This document shows positions 25,489 through 34,156 of a stretch of DNA of 46,949 bases, piece by piece. Origin of the DNA: Syntrophomonadaceae bacterium (GTDB lineage Bacteria; Bacillota; Dethiobacteria; DTU022). The stretch spans positions 1 to 46,949 of the forward strand of contig PWYU01000080.1 of assembly GCA_003567725.1 (NCBI GenBank). The letters are read 5' to 3'. The notes under the pieces are model-generated. The model was not told the origin of the DNA and did not search any database. It was given only the letters and a program-made list of their open reading frames with translations. Position 1 is the first letter of the stretch. Every line of letters begins with the position of its first letter. The position numbers were made by a program, and so were the translations under genes.

Positions 25489-26406
25489 ATGTTGTACGCT
25501 GTCGAAACAGAACAGCTGACCAGGTACTATGGGCAAAACAAAGCTATAATTGACCTCAGCATGTCCATCCTGGACGGAGAGATTTTTGGATTCATTGGAC
25601 CTAACGGGGCCGGTAAAACAACTACGATTCGCCTGCTCTTAGGGCTTATTAAGCCAAATTCCGGGGTGGCTAAAATTTTTGGTAAAGAATTGCCGCCCGC
25701 AGGAGGAAAGCTTTACCGGCGAGTAGGCTATCTCCCCGCAGAGGTTAACTGTTATCCGGAAATGACAGGACGTGATTTTTTAGAATATGCGGCCGGGTTT
25801 TACAATATGAACGGTTTTCAGTGGGTAGAAGAACTGGTGGATAGGTTGAGCTTTGATCCTGATAAAAAATTTCACTCTTATTCACATGGTAATAGAAAAA
25901 AACTGGGTATTATTCAGGCTCTAATGCATAAACCGCTGTTGTTGATACTTGATGAACCGGGCAGCGGTCTCGAACCTTTGATCAGGCAGGAATTATTCAA
26001 GATCCTGGAGGAAATTAACCAGAGGGGGACAACAATCTTCTTTTCCACTCATTCTTTAGAAGAAGTGGAGCAGATTTGTCACAGGGCAGCTTTGGTCAAG
26101 CAGGGAAGTATGATTCATATCGGGCCTGTGGATGAGCTTCCCGGGCGGGGAATCCGCATTGTGACCCTTAAAGCTGCCGGCCCTCAGCCATCCAATGTAG
26201 CAATGGATCGGCTTGGTGAAGCTGAAGAAATTCCCTCCAGGCCCGGTTATTACCGAATCGTCAGCCGTCTGCCGGTAAACGAACTAATTTCCAGTTTAAC
26301 CCGTATTGAACTGGAATATCTTCGTATTACCGATCCCAGTCTGGAAGAATTGTTTTTTGATCTTAATAATCATTCTGTCAGTGGAGGGGCTACATACCAT
26401 GTTTAA
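25489..26406 (+). CDS. ABC transporter ATP-binding protein
   Basis: This is a 305-residue ATPase of the ABC-2 exporter type. Walker A is GPNGAGKTT (about residues 36-44), the signature region is YSHGNRKKLGIIQAL (SHG replaces the usual SGG), Walker B is LLILDEPGSGLEP, and STHSLEE holds the switch His. A C-terminal extension of about 80 residues is typical of exporters. It pairs with the following permease, which starts within its last codons. AAGGGGGG lies 4 bases before ATG 25489 and 7 before TTG 25492; either may be used. The cargo is unknown. Confidence 0.9.
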   Translation: MLYAVETEQLTRYYGQNKAIIDLSMSILDGEIFGFIGPNGAGKTTTIRLLLGLIKPNSGVAKIFGKELPPAGGKLYRRVGYLPAEVNCYPEMTGRDFLEYAAGFYNMNGFQWVEELVDRLSFDPDKKFHSYSHGNRKKLGIIQALMHKPLLLILDEPGSGLEPLIRQELFKILEEINQRGTTIFFSTHSLEEVEQICHRAALVKQGSMIHIGPVDELPGRGIRIVTLKAAGPQPSNVAMDRLGEAEEIPSRPGYYRIVSRLPVNELISSLTRIELEYLRITDPSLEELFFDLNNHSVSGGATYHV

Positions 26407-27199
26407 TGGAAACATTGCCCTAACAGAAATAAGCTTGAACCGTCGTGGATTACTGGTCTGGGCTTTGATTCTTGCTATTGTTATTTTGATCAACCTGGGA
26501 TCATTTAACTTCTTTAAAGATGTGGGATTGGTTGAAATGATTGAGGAATATCCGCAGGCTTTTACAACCGGCCTGGGGATCACCCCTGAAAAGTTTACAA
26601 ATGTTAATCTTTATCATGGCGGACTGGTAATGCTCTATGTTCTGCTATTAGCCAGTATTAATTCAATGATGCTGGCCGGGGAAATGATAATCCGCGATAT
26701 GGAAATAGGGGTTGTGGAGTTTCTTTATACCCGCCCCATAACCAGGTCTGCTATTGTCATTTCTAAGGCATTTGCTTTTTTGATTTTGATGACCCTGCTC
26801 TGGATTATTATTTATTTAGTCAGCACTATCATTGGTGCTTTTGGGGTAGCTCCTGCTTTATTTGATATTTATGCTCAGTTTACTGTACATTTTATGGGTT
26901 ACTTGGCGTGTTTGGCAGCAGGCGGAATAGCTTTTGCCCTGGCCCCTCTTTTTGATAGGACTCAAGTTTCAACATTTTTGGCGATAGGGTTAGGGCTGGG
27001 TTTTTTTCTATTGAACAGCCTTTCAGCGATGCATGAACTGTTGAGTTTTTTAAGCTATTTAAATATTTATTATTATGCCGATTTAGCCGGGGCAGCTATG
27101 GGAAACCCTTTTAGAGTTGGGATGGTTGTTCTTCCTGTAATTTTTATAATCGGAGTGATTATTAGTGCCGTGCTGATCAGAAATAAAGACTTTGCCTGA
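26399..27199 (+). CDS. ABC-2 type exporter permease
   Basis: This 266-residue membrane protein has six hydrophobic segments. It has the ABC-2 permease pattern: an early span (LVWALILAIVILINLGS), a long extracytoplasmic loop, and GEMIIRDMEIGVVEFLYTRPITR before the next span. The start is ATG 26399, with GGAGGGG 10 bases upstream, overlapping the ATPase gene by 8 bases. It should form a homodimer with two copies of the ATPase. The substrate is unknown. Confidence 0.88.
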   Translation: MFNGNIALTEISLNRRGLLVWALILAIVILINLGSFNFFKDVGLVEMIEEYPQAFTTGLGITPEKFTNVNLYHGGLVMLYVLLLASINSMMLAGEMIIRDMEIGVVEFLYTRPITRSAIVISKAFAFLILMTLLWIIIYLVSTIIGAFGVAPALFDIYAQFTVHFMGYLACLAAGGIAFALAPLFDRTQVSTFLAIGLGLGFFLLNSLSAMHELLSFLSYLNIYYYADLAGAAMGNPFRVGMVVLPVIFIIGVIISAVLIRNKDFA

Positions 27200-27311
27200 C
27201 GAACATGTATATAAAACATTAACTGCATAGATTATACTTTGCAACAAATAAAAAACCTTGAGATTAAAATTGTCTTTTTAACCTTGTTCCAGCGGTTCAT
27301 CAAAAAAGGGG

Positions 27312-27340
27312 TTGCATAATTAAGCTTTAACGTTTATATT
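27312..27340 (+). promoter_or_regulatory. Possible promoter of tRNA-Gly
   Basis: TTGCAT (27312-27317), a 17-base spacer and TATATT (27335-27340) lie 80 bases before the mature tRNA. The match is moderate and no better candidate is nearer. Confidence 0.4.
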
Positions 27341-27419
27341 AATAGTTGAAAAAAATAAAGTATTTTATGTAGCCCGGAGATCATCAAGTGTGGTTTCCGG
27401 TATCTTGTCTTAAAAGCAT

Positions 27420-27493
27420 GCGGGTGTAGCTCAGTGGTAGAGCCCTAGCCTTCCAAGCTAGTCACGTGGGTTCGATTCCCATCACCCGCTCCA
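27420..27493 (+). tRNA. tRNA-Gly (UCC)
   Basis: This is a 74-base cloverleaf. The acceptor is GCGGGTG/CACCCGC, the D arm GCTC/GAGC, and the anticodon arm CTAGC-CTTCCAA-GCTAG gives anticodon TCC. The T arm is GTGGG-TTCGATT-CCCAT with one G-T pair. CCA is encoded. Confidence 0.97.
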
Positions 27494-27501
27494 CAAGCGA
27501 A

Positions 27502-27530
27502 GGCCATGTCAATATGACATGGCTATTTCT
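27502..27530 (+). terminator. Terminator after tRNA-Gly
   Basis: A perfect 9-bp stem GCCATGTCA/TGACATGGC (27503-27523) with a three-base loop is extended by one G-T pair and followed by T-rich TATTTCT. Confidence 0.7.
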
Positions 27531-27648
27531 ATCTTAAGCAAAACCCTGATATACTTTCATATTTTTAATTTTAATGAGAAATAAAGTTATATCTATGGAT
27601 ATTTCCACTAGATACTTCATATTTGGTTAAATTTGCCTAAATTGAGGC

Positions 27649-27677
27649 TTGCTTAGCACGAATATTCCTATCATAAT
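27649..27677 (+). promoter_or_regulatory. Promoter of hsp20
   Basis: -35 TTGCTT (27649-27654), 17 bases and -10 CATAAT (27672-27677) end 4 bases before the CIRCE operator, so bound HrcA would cover the start of transcription. Confidence 0.6.
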
Positions 27678-27681
27678 ATAA

Positions 27682-27708
27682 TTAGCACTCAACAATAGAG
27701 AGTGCCAA
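27682..27708. promoter_or_regulatory. CIRCE operator (HrcA-binding site)
   Basis: TTAGCACTC, nine bases, then GAGTGCCAA. This is the CIRCE inverted repeat with one change from the consensus right arm GAGTGCTAA. It predicts HrcA repression relieved by heat shock. Confidence 0.92.
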
Positions 27709-27739
27709 TTACAAAATATAACCTATGGGAGGGATAGCC

Positions 27740-28177
27740 ATGAGAGATTTAATAAGAAGAAATTCAGGTAATGAAATGGATCGGATTCGCTCAGGTATTG
27801 ATCAGGTATTTGCTGATGCTTTCTTCCGCAACTGGCCGTCTGCCGGGCAAGGTGTATTTCCCCAGGTAGATCTTTATGATACAGAGAATGACCTGGTGGC
27901 TTTGGTTAACCTGCCTGGTGTAAAAAGTGAAGATGTCGAAGTAACAACCAATAATGATACCCTGACTATATCCGGTGAAATCAAAGTGGACACAACGGAA
28001 GGTGAGGTATTATGGCAGGAACGCAGTGGAGGCAAGTTTTATCGAAGCTTTAAACTGCCCGTTCCAATTAAAGCCGGTAATGTAAATGCAAGTTTCAAAG
28101 CCGGTTTGTTGCGGATTGAAATGCCGAAAACTGATGAATTGAGAAGCCGTACTATTGAAGTACAAGATGAAAGCTAA
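27740..28177 (+). CDS. Hsp20 small heat-shock protein
   Basis: This is a 145-residue alpha-crystallin-type chaperone that holds unfolding proteins for refolding. The alpha-crystallin domain spans about residues 40-138: PQVDLYDTENDLVALVNLPGVKSEDVEV opens it (split as PQVDLYDTENDL and VALVNLPGVKSEDVEV), and FKAGLLRIEMPK carries the conserved A-x-x-x-n-G-L-L motif. The start is ATG 27740, with GGGAGGG 6 bases upstream; ATG 27725 lies on that site. Control is by CIRCE. A strong terminator follows 42 bases after the stop, so this is a single-gene heat-shock unit. Confidence 0.95.
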   Translation: MRDLIRRNSGNEMDRIRSGIDQVFADAFFRNWPSAGQGVFPQVDLYDTENDLVALVNLPGVKSEDVEVTTNNDTLTISGEIKVDTTEGEVLWQERSGGKFYRSFKLPVPIKAGNVNASFKAGLLRIEMPKTDELRSRTIEVQDES

Positions 28178-28219
28178 ATGAGTTTTGCTTGAAATAGGAC
28201 AATTAACTTAAAACTTGGT

Positions 28220-28251
28220 TGCCGGGCTCAGGTGAAAGCCCGGCAGTTTTT
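28220..28251 (+). terminator. Terminator of hsp20
   Basis: A perfect 9-bp stem TGCCGGGCT/AGCCCGGCA (28220-28228, 28237-28245) is followed by GTTTTT. Confidence 0.93.
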
Positions 28252-28404
28252 ATTAGACTGTTTCAATTAGTAAATAAACGGTAGATTTGTTATGATATAA
28301 TTCATTAATAGTCTAATAAAACTTCAACTATATATAACCGCTAATTGAATAACAAGAAAAGGCTGCTATTAAGTTAAAGAGAGTTACAGAAAGGGGTATG
28401 GATT

Positions 28405-28737
28405 GTGGATTACTCAAAAATGTTGCCAGAAGAAAATGAAATTGATATTGAGCAAAGAGATGGCAGTAATCGTATAGTGATTACGGTAATTGGCCCGGAC
28501 AGGGTTGGCATTATTGCAGCAGTATCAAATATACTGGCTGAGAATAGTGTTAATATCCTTGACATTAACCAAACCATCATGCAGGAATTTTTTGTAATGG
28601 TCCTTGTAGCTGATATGGATAAAGCTACAGCAGACTTGCTAACTATAAAAGATTTGCTCCATAGTAAAGGAGAAGAGCTTCAAGTGCGAATTGATGCCCA
28701 GCATGAAGATGTTTTTAATTATATGCACCGTATTTAA
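28405..28737 (+). CDS. ACT-domain protein (UPF0237 family)
   Basis: This is a 110-residue protein that is essentially one ACT domain (about residues 22-100), with [21 protein letters not shown] and a [19 protein letters not shown] strand-helix-strand pattern. It is similar to the GcvR/UPF0237 group. ACT domains bind small ligands such as amino acids. An N-terminal extension of about 20 residues is present if GTG 28405 is the start; AAAGGGG lies 8 bases upstream. It is followed 29 bases later by a UPF0210 gene. This pair is conserved in many Bacillota and archaea, and the ACT protein may be its regulatory partner. Confidence 0.88.
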   Translation: MDYSKMLPEENEIDIEQRDGSNRIVITVIGPDRVGIIAAVSNILAENSVNILDINQTIMQEFFVMVLVADMDKATADLLTIKDLLHSKGEELQVRIDAQHEDVFNYMHRI

Positions 28738-28766
28738 AAATCAAGCAACTATTTTTATGGAAAGGG

Positions 28767-30134
28767 TTGAATAAGCTGTTAACAACTGAAGAGATTTTAG
28801 AAACTATCAAGATGGTTCAAAAGAATAATTTAGATATCAGGACTATTACTATGGGTATTAGCCTGCGAGACTGTAGTGATTCAGATCATCGTGAAGCTTG
28901 CCGTAAAATATATGATAAAATAACAGAAAAAGCGAGTAATCTGGTTAAAACCGGCGATGACATTGCTCGTGAATACGGGATCCCGATAGTCAATAAAAGA
29001 ATTTCAGTTACACCAATAGCATTGGTAGCTGAAGCCAGTTCAGTTGATCATTATATTGAATATGCCCGTGCCCTGGATCAAGCAGCAGAAGCAGTTGGTG
29101 TAAATTTTATCGGGGGATTTTCTGCTCTTGTCCATAAAGGTTTTACCGTTGGAGATGAAATATTGATTAAATCTATACCTGAGAGTATTAGTGCCACTGA
29201 AAGAGTTTGTTCTTCCATTAATGTTGCCACTTCTCGTGCAGGAATTAATATGGATGCCATAAATTTGTGCAGCCGGATGCTTAAAAAAACGGCTCAGCTA
29301 ACTGCCGCCCAGGATAGTGTAGGCTGTGCTAAGATAGTAATTTTTGCCAATGTGCCGGAAGATAATCCCTTTATGGCCGGAGCTTTTCATGGAATTGGTG
29401 AGCCGGACTGTGTGATCAATATTGGAGTTAGTGGGCCCGGAGTGGTAAAAAGTGCCATTAAAAAAAATGGAGACAGTGATCTCGGGGCTCTTTCAGAAAC
29501 CATAAAAAAGATTGCCTTTAAGATAACCCGGATGGGTGAACTGGTTGGCAGAGCTACTGCCATGAGGCTGGACGTGCCTTTTGGAATTGTAGATCTCTCC
29601 CTGGCTCCTACCCCTGCTGTCGGTGATAGTGTGGCTGAAATTTTAGAAGAGATGGGTCTTGAACGCTGCGGCGCTTCAGGATCAACTGCAGCGCTGGCCC
29701 TACTTAATGATGCTGTAAAAAAAGGCGGCGCAATGGCTTCTTCTTATGTTGGAGGTTTGTCCGGAGCATTTATTCCAGTAAGCGAAGATGCAGGCATGAT
29801 ATCTTCAGTTGTAGATGGAGCTTTAAGTCTTGAAAAGCTGGAAGCAATGACAGCAGTATGTTCAGTTGGCCTGGATATGGTTGCTGTTCCGGGAGATACT
29901 CCTGTTGAAACAATCTCCGCTATCATAGCAGATGAAGCCGCAATTGGAGTGTTTAACAACAAAACTACAGCTGTAAGAATCATACCTGCTGCTGGTAAAA
30001 GGAGAGGCGATCAGGTTGAATTTGGCGGTTTGCTTGGTAAAGCCCCGGTTATGGAAGTAAACAGCTTTTCTGCAGCAAAGTTTGTTGAACGTGGCGGGAG
30101 AATTCCAGCACCAATTCAAAGCTTACGGAATTAG
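28767..30134 (+). CDS. UPF0210/DUF711 family protein
   Basis: This is a 455-residue member of UPF0210 (DUF711), full length and intact. Conserved stretches include [22 protein letters not shown] (split as ILETIKMVQ and [16 protein letters not shown]), [21 protein letters not shown] and [20 protein letters not shown] glycyl-radical link has been claimed in old annotations, but I see no basis for it here. The function is unestablished. The start is TTG 28767, or CTG 28776, the latter better spaced from GGAAAGGG. It is transcribed with the ACT-domain gene. Confidence 0.88.
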   Translation: MNKLLTTEEILETIKMVQKNNLDIRTITMGISLRDCSDSDHREACRKIYDKITEKASNLVKTGDDIAREYGIPIVNKRISVTPIALVAEASSVDHYIEYARALDQAAEAVGVNFIGGFSALVHKGFTVGDEILIKSIPESISATERVCSSINVATSRAGINMDAINLCSRMLKKTAQLTAAQDSVGCAKIVIFANVPEDNPFMAGAFHGIGEPDCVINIGVSGPGVVKSAIKKNGDSDLGALSETIKKIAFKITRMGELVGRATAMRLDVPFGIVDLSLAPTPAVGDSVAEILEEMGLERCGASGSTAALALLNDAVKKGGAMASSYVGGLSGAFIPVSEDAGMISSVVDGALSLEKLEAMTAVCSVGLDMVAVPGDTPVETISAIIADEAAIGVFNNKTTAVRIIPAAGKRRGDQVEFGGLLGKAPVMEVNSFSAAKFVERGGRIPAPIQSLRN

Positions 30135-30673
30135 ATTATTTAACCATTTGGCTTTTATCATAAAATATAAATATATTAAATTTGCATTAATCGTGCCCTT
30201 AAAAAAAGGTATTTTTCAGCTTGTATAGAATTAAAAAAATAAAATTTACAACGGGCCCATTTCACCTACTTCAGCAAAAGATAACCATAGTCCACAGAGG
30301 ACGTTCGAACCGTCCTCATGGCTCCGCTAATCATTTAACAAGGACAATAGGCTGTGTAATCACAATGAATAAAGGTTAATTATTGCAAATAGTTATAAAT
30401 AAGGAGGTTGTGAAATAAGTAAAAGAATCGCTTACTTTTTTTAAAGATCTTTATACTGATGAGCTCAGTTTAGCTAAAGCTGCCAGAGAGCAATAAGGCA
30501 GCAGCAGTAATTCAACCCTTTTCATTTTTATTTGCAGCCATAAGCAAGGCAGGGAAAATGACTGTAAGCTTATAAGGCTTAAAATGCTTTTGCGGTTTTT
30601 AGAAATTAAGTGAGAGTTTAAGAGAATAAGCATTATGAGTCACTTAAAATCTATAAGAAAGGTCGTGAAGTTA
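30135..30673. other. Intergenic region before the class III aminotransferase
   Basis: This 539-base stretch has no convincing gene. It contains dispersed repeat copy B (30307-30358), preceded by a GAGGACG/CGTCCTC hairpin (30297-30317). A weak stem AAGTAA/TTACTT with a T run lies at 30417-30441. AAGGAGG at 30401 is not followed by a usable frame. The promoter of the aminotransferase was not identified. Confidence 0.45.
30307..30358 (+). repeat. Dispersed intergenic repeat, copy B
   Basis: This matches 10867-10918 without gaps (42 of 48 core positions). The first bases, GAACCGTCCTC, form the right arm of a 7-bp hairpin with GAGGACG. Confidence 0.6.
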
Positions 30674-31954
30674 ATGTCAGGAGAAAAGAAAGATCTAAAT
30701 TTACACTTCACTCCCGCTTTGCAGAAAGCCACACAGCTTAACTTCGAAAAAGGTGAGGGCCCATATTTATATACTACCGACGGAGAAAAATACCTGGATT
30801 TTGTTCAGGGCATCGCTGTGAATGCGCTGGGCCACTGCCATCCAAAAATTGTTAATGCTATTGAAGAGCAGGCTAAAAAATTGATTCACGGTTCATTTAA
30901 CCTGGGTTACTATCCTTCTGCTCTTAATCTTGCTGATAAACTGGCCGAGTTAACTCCGGGTGATTTAAATATGTTTTTCTTTAGCAACTCCGGAGCGGAA
31001 GCTGTAGAAGGATCATTAAAGCTGGCTCGCTACCGGACCGGGAAAAAAGCCTTTCTGGCTTTTCGCGGATCTTTTCATGGGAGGACTTTTGGCGCTACCT
31101 CGATGACCTCTTCCACAGTTAGCTTTCGCAAAAAATATGAACCTTTGCTGCCGGGCATTTATCATGTACCTTATCCCTATTGTTATCGCTGCCCTTATGG
31201 CCAACATGTAGAAACCTGCTCACTGGAATGCCTTGAAGAAATTAATACTGCTTTCCATTATCTCGTGCCGCCCGATGAGGTAGCAATGGCTTTATTTGAG
31301 CCGGTCCAGGGTGAAGGCGGCTATATTGTTCCTCCTAACAAATATGTTCATGCGCTGGCTGAACTTTGCAATAAAAATAATATTTTACTTGCTTTTGATG
31401 AAATTCAAACCGGATTTGGCCGGACCGGCCACATGTTTGCTGCTGAACATTTTAATATTATCCCTGATATCTTGGTTTTGGGTAAAGCGATTGCTGGAGG
31501 CATGCCGCTTTCTGCTGTGGTATCCAACGAAGGATTAATGAAGGACTGGGCCCCTGGTGCTCATGGCGGTACTTTTGGAGCCAACCCGATTAGCTGTGCT
31601 GCAGCCGTTGCCTCTTTGCAGGCTATTAAAGAAGAACAGGTGCTGGATAATTGCCGTAACAACGGCTCTTATTTTATAGACAAACTTAAGGAGTTACAAA
31701 ATAAGTTTGGCTTTATAGGAGATGTGCGCGGGCTCGGGTTGATGCTGGCAGTTGAGCTGGTTGATGCCAAAGGTAATCCTGATGCTGATTTAAATAAAAG
31801 AGTAAATAATTACTGCCGGGAAAAGGGTCTTTTGCTTTTACCCTGCGGAACATTTAAAAACTGTATTCGTTTTATAGCCCCGCTTAATGTATCCAGGCCG
31901 GTAATTGATGAAGCCCTGCAAATATTTGAGCATGCTCTGGCAAATGCGTCTTAA
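30674..31954 (+). CDS. Class III aminotransferase (4-aminobutyrate/ornithine type)
   Basis: This is a 426-residue PLP enzyme. Motifs are NSGAEAVEGSLKLAR (PLP phosphate), SFHGRT, LLAFDEIQTGFGRTG (Asp contacting the PLP ring) and the Schiff-base lysine in LGKAIAGGMPLSAV. A Cys-bearing insert, YCYRCPYG followed by ETCSLEC, is typical of the GABA-aminotransferase subgroup. GABA transaminase converts 4-aminobutyrate and 2-oxoglutarate to succinic semialdehyde and glutamate; acetylornithine or 5-aminovalerate are possible alternatives. The start is ATG 30674, with GAAAGG 12 bases upstream. It precedes a TRAP transporter and could act downstream of the amine-oxidising cluster on the minus strand. 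Confidence 0.85.
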   Translation: MSGEKKDLNLHFTPALQKATQLNFEKGEGPYLYTTDGEKYLDFVQGIAVNALGHCHPKIVNAIEEQAKKLIHGSFNLGYYPSALNLADKLAELTPGDLNMFFFSNSGAEAVEGSLKLARYRTGKKAFLAFRGSFHGRTFGATSMTSSTVSFRKKYEPLLPGIYHVPYPYCYRCPYGQHVETCSLECLEEINTAFHYLVPPDEVAMALFEPVQGEGGYIVPPNKYVHALAELCNKNNILLAFDEIQTGFGRTGHMFAAEHFNIIPDILVLGKAIAGGMPLSAVVSNEGLMKDWAPGAHGGTFGANPISCAAAVASLQAIKEEQVLDNCRNNGSYFIDKLKELQNKFGFIGDVRGLGLMLAVELVDAKGNPDADLNKRVNNYCREKGLLLLPCGTFKNCIRFIAPLNVSRPVIDEALQIFEHALANAS

Positions 31955-32350
31955 GTGGATTGTTTAATTAATCTGGCTGTTAACTTGGCTTGTGGGAGAT
32001 TTTATAAAGCTTTACATGATAAGAATGTTTATATATACTATTTTTATATCAAAAAGCCTGCTAATAGACTGTCAAATACTAAATACAGGCTGGCACTGTT
32101 CGATTTTAATTAAAAGCTAATGATAAATCAAAAATAAGCTTGTTTTCTCAATGTTTAATAAAGGGGTGGTGCTTAAAGCAAAAAAACCAAGGATTTATGC
32201 AGTGTGTAAGAGATGGATGTAAGGTGCCCGGCCTGTTGTAATATTCGTTATTATTTGTAAACGTCCACAATTATGCAGTCAGCACCGGGCAGAGCTTGGA
32301 TTTTTGAATTAGAAGGTTTAAACATTTATTTACCTGAAGGGGGTAAAAGC
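31955..32350. other. Intergenic region before the first TRAP operon
   Basis: This 396-base region has no supported gene. AGCCTG (32055-32060) and CAGGCT (32086-32091) could form a weak stem. A TGGCAC at 32091 lacks the matching TTGC and is not a sigma-54 promoter. Two very short frames near 32170-32270 encode Cys-containing peptides with no consistent start and are not called. Confidence 0.4.
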
Positions 32351-33478
32351 ATGAAGCGTTTTCTAATTGCTTTACTGGCTTTAAGTTTAATTTTTGGCAT
32401 GGGTTTTTTAATGAGCGGCTGTGAGGCAGATGAGCCTGTAGCTGATCCCGATGATCCTGATGAGCCTGTAGATGAACCCGATGAGCCTGCAGATCCCGAA
32501 GAGACATTTTCCTGGCGCCACCAGGTTGCTTATGGTGAGGCGGACCTCGAGTACGTCGCTTTAGATGTGTTCTTTGAAGAAATCTACGAAAGAACTGACG
32601 GCCGCCTGGAGATTACCGCTTATCCTGCCGGAACCATTGTTCCTGAAGAAGAGCAGCTTGAAGCGGTTGAAAGAGGCGTAATCGACGTATCTCACGCTTA
32701 TGGTGGATATTTCAGAGATGTTGTGCCTGTAGCAGATATTGAAGGTGGCTTGGCCGGGCAGTGGCCTGGCTTCGGTTATACCGAGGATTATGAGCATATG
32801 CTTTATGATTTTGAAGATGGAGCGCTTGCTGAGCTTTTCAGGGACGCTTACCGGGAGCAGGGCGGGGTTTACTACCTGGGATCCCACTCTTACAGTGGTT
32901 ACCCTGTCATCAACTCAGTAGAGCCTATCGAGTCCATTGAAGATTTACAGGGAATGATTGTCCGGGCTACCGGAGCCTGGGTTGATTTATTAGAAGCAGC
33001 AGGAGTTTCCACCACTTTCGTGCCGGGCGCTGAAATGTATACTGAGCTCAGCCTGGGAACCATTGATGCTGCGACCTGGAGCGTGGATGGTTTTATAGAT
33101 TATGCCTGGTATGAAGTAGCGCCCTACATCCATGTTCCCACCATTTCGGCTCACAGCTGCAGTCATATGAAGATCAACCTGGATGCCTGGAACGCCCTTC
33201 CGGAAGATATCCAGCAGATCGTGCATGAAGTATATCGGGAAGTTTATATCCCTGAACTTTATGCGCTTTATGAAGTCCAGTGGGCAGATATTTATGAACA
33301 AGAAGAAGAGTTAGGCTATACGGTAGTGGATCATACTGACCTGGTTATGGAGTTAAGGGAACTGGCTACGGAAGTTATTTGGCCTGAAGTGGAAGACAGA
33401 GACGATTATACCAGGGAAGCAGTTGAAATTATCAACCGCTGGTATGAACAGCACGAAGAAGGCGATTTTAAACCCTAA
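32351..33478 (+). CDS. dctP: TRAP transporter solute-binding lipoprotein DctP (system 1)
   Basis: This is a 375-residue extracytoplasmic receptor. The lipobox is MSGC (Cys24), and the acidic Asp/Pro/Glu repeat linker is at about 26-51. A DctP domain follows, with IEDLQGMIVRATG. Arg205 in that motif is the conserved residue that salt-bridges a ligand carboxylate in TRAP receptors, so an organic acid ligand is likely. The start is ATG 32351, with AAGGGGG about 8 bases upstream; the frame extends to 32273 without a ribosome site. dctQ and dctM follow, so the transporter is complete. A stem-loop separates it from dctQ. Confidence 0.92.
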   Translation: MKRFLIALLALSLIFGMGFLMSGCEADEPVADPDDPDEPVDEPDEPADPEETFSWRHQVAYGEADLEYVALDVFFEEIYERTDGRLEITAYPAGTIVPEEEQLEAVERGVIDVSHAYGGYFRDVVPVADIEGGLAGQWPGFGYTEDYEHMLYDFEDGALAELFRDAYREQGGVYYLGSHSYSGYPVINSVEPIESIEDLQGMIVRATGAWVDLLEAAGVSTTFVPGAEMYTELSLGTIDAATWSVDGFIDYAWYEVAPYIHVPTISAHSCSHMKINLDAWNALPEDIQQIVHEVYREVYIPELYALYEVQWADIYEQEEELGYTVVDHTDLVMELRELATEVIWPEVEDRDDYTREAVEIINRWYEQHEEGDFKP

Positions 33479-33538
33479 AAGAGTGCTCTTATTAACTAGC
33501 CCAGTGAATAAAGCGCTAAGGCTTTAAAACTGGCTTAG

Positions 33539-33594
33539 GAGTAAGTGGGGGCATGCTACTAAGAAGCAATTTAGAGTAAATGCCCCCTTAACTC
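33539..33594 (+). promoter_or_regulatory. dctP-dctQ intergenic stem-loop (system 1)
   Basis: GGGGGCAT (33547-33554) pairs with ATGCCCCC (33580-33587), extended by GAGT/ACTC. No T run follows directly. It probably protects the dctP message or attenuates read-through, giving more receptor than membrane protein. Confidence 0.6.
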
Positions 33595-33640
33595 TTACCA
33601 TTTTTATTATGATTTCCTCTCCTAAGAAGGAGGCTAATGG

Positions 33641-34156
33641 ATGAAGATAATTGGACGAGGCATTGATTTTGTAAACCACTGGCTGGGTAACATTGCCTGC
33701 TATGCAGTACTAATAGTGACTCTGTTTATGATGTTTGAAGTTATCATGAGGTATTTTTTCAGGCGTCCCACTCTCTGGGTTTGGGATATGAACATGCAGA
33801 TGTTTGCCATCATGGTTTTCCTCGGAGCGGGTTACCATATTTATAAACGCCAGATAATCAGTGTGGATGTTTTTTACGAAAAGTTTCCCCCAGCATTGAA
33901 GCTTGCTTCAGATGTTATTGCTTTTCTCTGTATGCTTTTATTTTTGGGAGCTTTATTATGGACAAGCTATGAATATGCCCTGCGCTCATTCCTGATCAGG
34001 GAACATGCGACCACTGCTTTCGGCCCTCCCATCTACCACTTAAAAATGATGATCCCCCTGGCGGCTTTATTAATGATTCTGCAGTTTTCCAAGCAATACT
34101 TTGAAGAATTTGCTAAATTTTTCAACAAAGAGGAGGCCAACAACAATGTCGATTGA
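33641..34156 (+). CDS. dctQ: TRAP transporter small permease DctQ (system 1)
   Basis: This 171-residue membrane protein has four predicted spans, the small subunit of a TRAP Na+-driven importer. The motif EVIMRYFFRRPTLWVWDMNMQMF is characteristic (split as EVIMRYFFRRPTLWV and WDMNMQMF). AAGGAGG lies 7 bases before ATG 33641. Its final codons overlap dctM by 11 bases, consistent with translational coupling. Confidence 0.92.
   Translation: MKIIGRGIDFVNHWLGNIACYAVLIVTLFMMFEVIMRYFFRRPTLWVWDMNMQMFAIMVFLGAGYHIYKRQIISVDVFYEKFPPALKLASDVIAFLCMLLFLGALLWTSYEYALRSFLIREHATTAFGPPIYHLKMMIPLAALLMILQFSKQYFEEFAKFFNKEEANNNVD

Noticed and set aside
28767-30134. Glycyl-radical or formate-lyase function for the UPF0210 protein
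   Set aside because: No glycyl-radical motif is visible; old PFL-type labels for this family are not supported by the sequence.
30451-30633. 60-codon minus-strand frame upstream of the aminotransferase
   Set aside because: No ribosome site and a low-complexity Leu/Ser composition; it looks like chance.
32090-32106. TGGCAC resembling a sigma-54 -24 element before dctP system 1
   Set aside because: No TTGC follows at the required spacing.
32170-32270. Short Cys-containing frames upstream of dctP system 1 that would join into a zinc-ribbon-like peptide
   Set aside because: Joining them needs a frameshift and there is no convincing start; the similarity is too slight.
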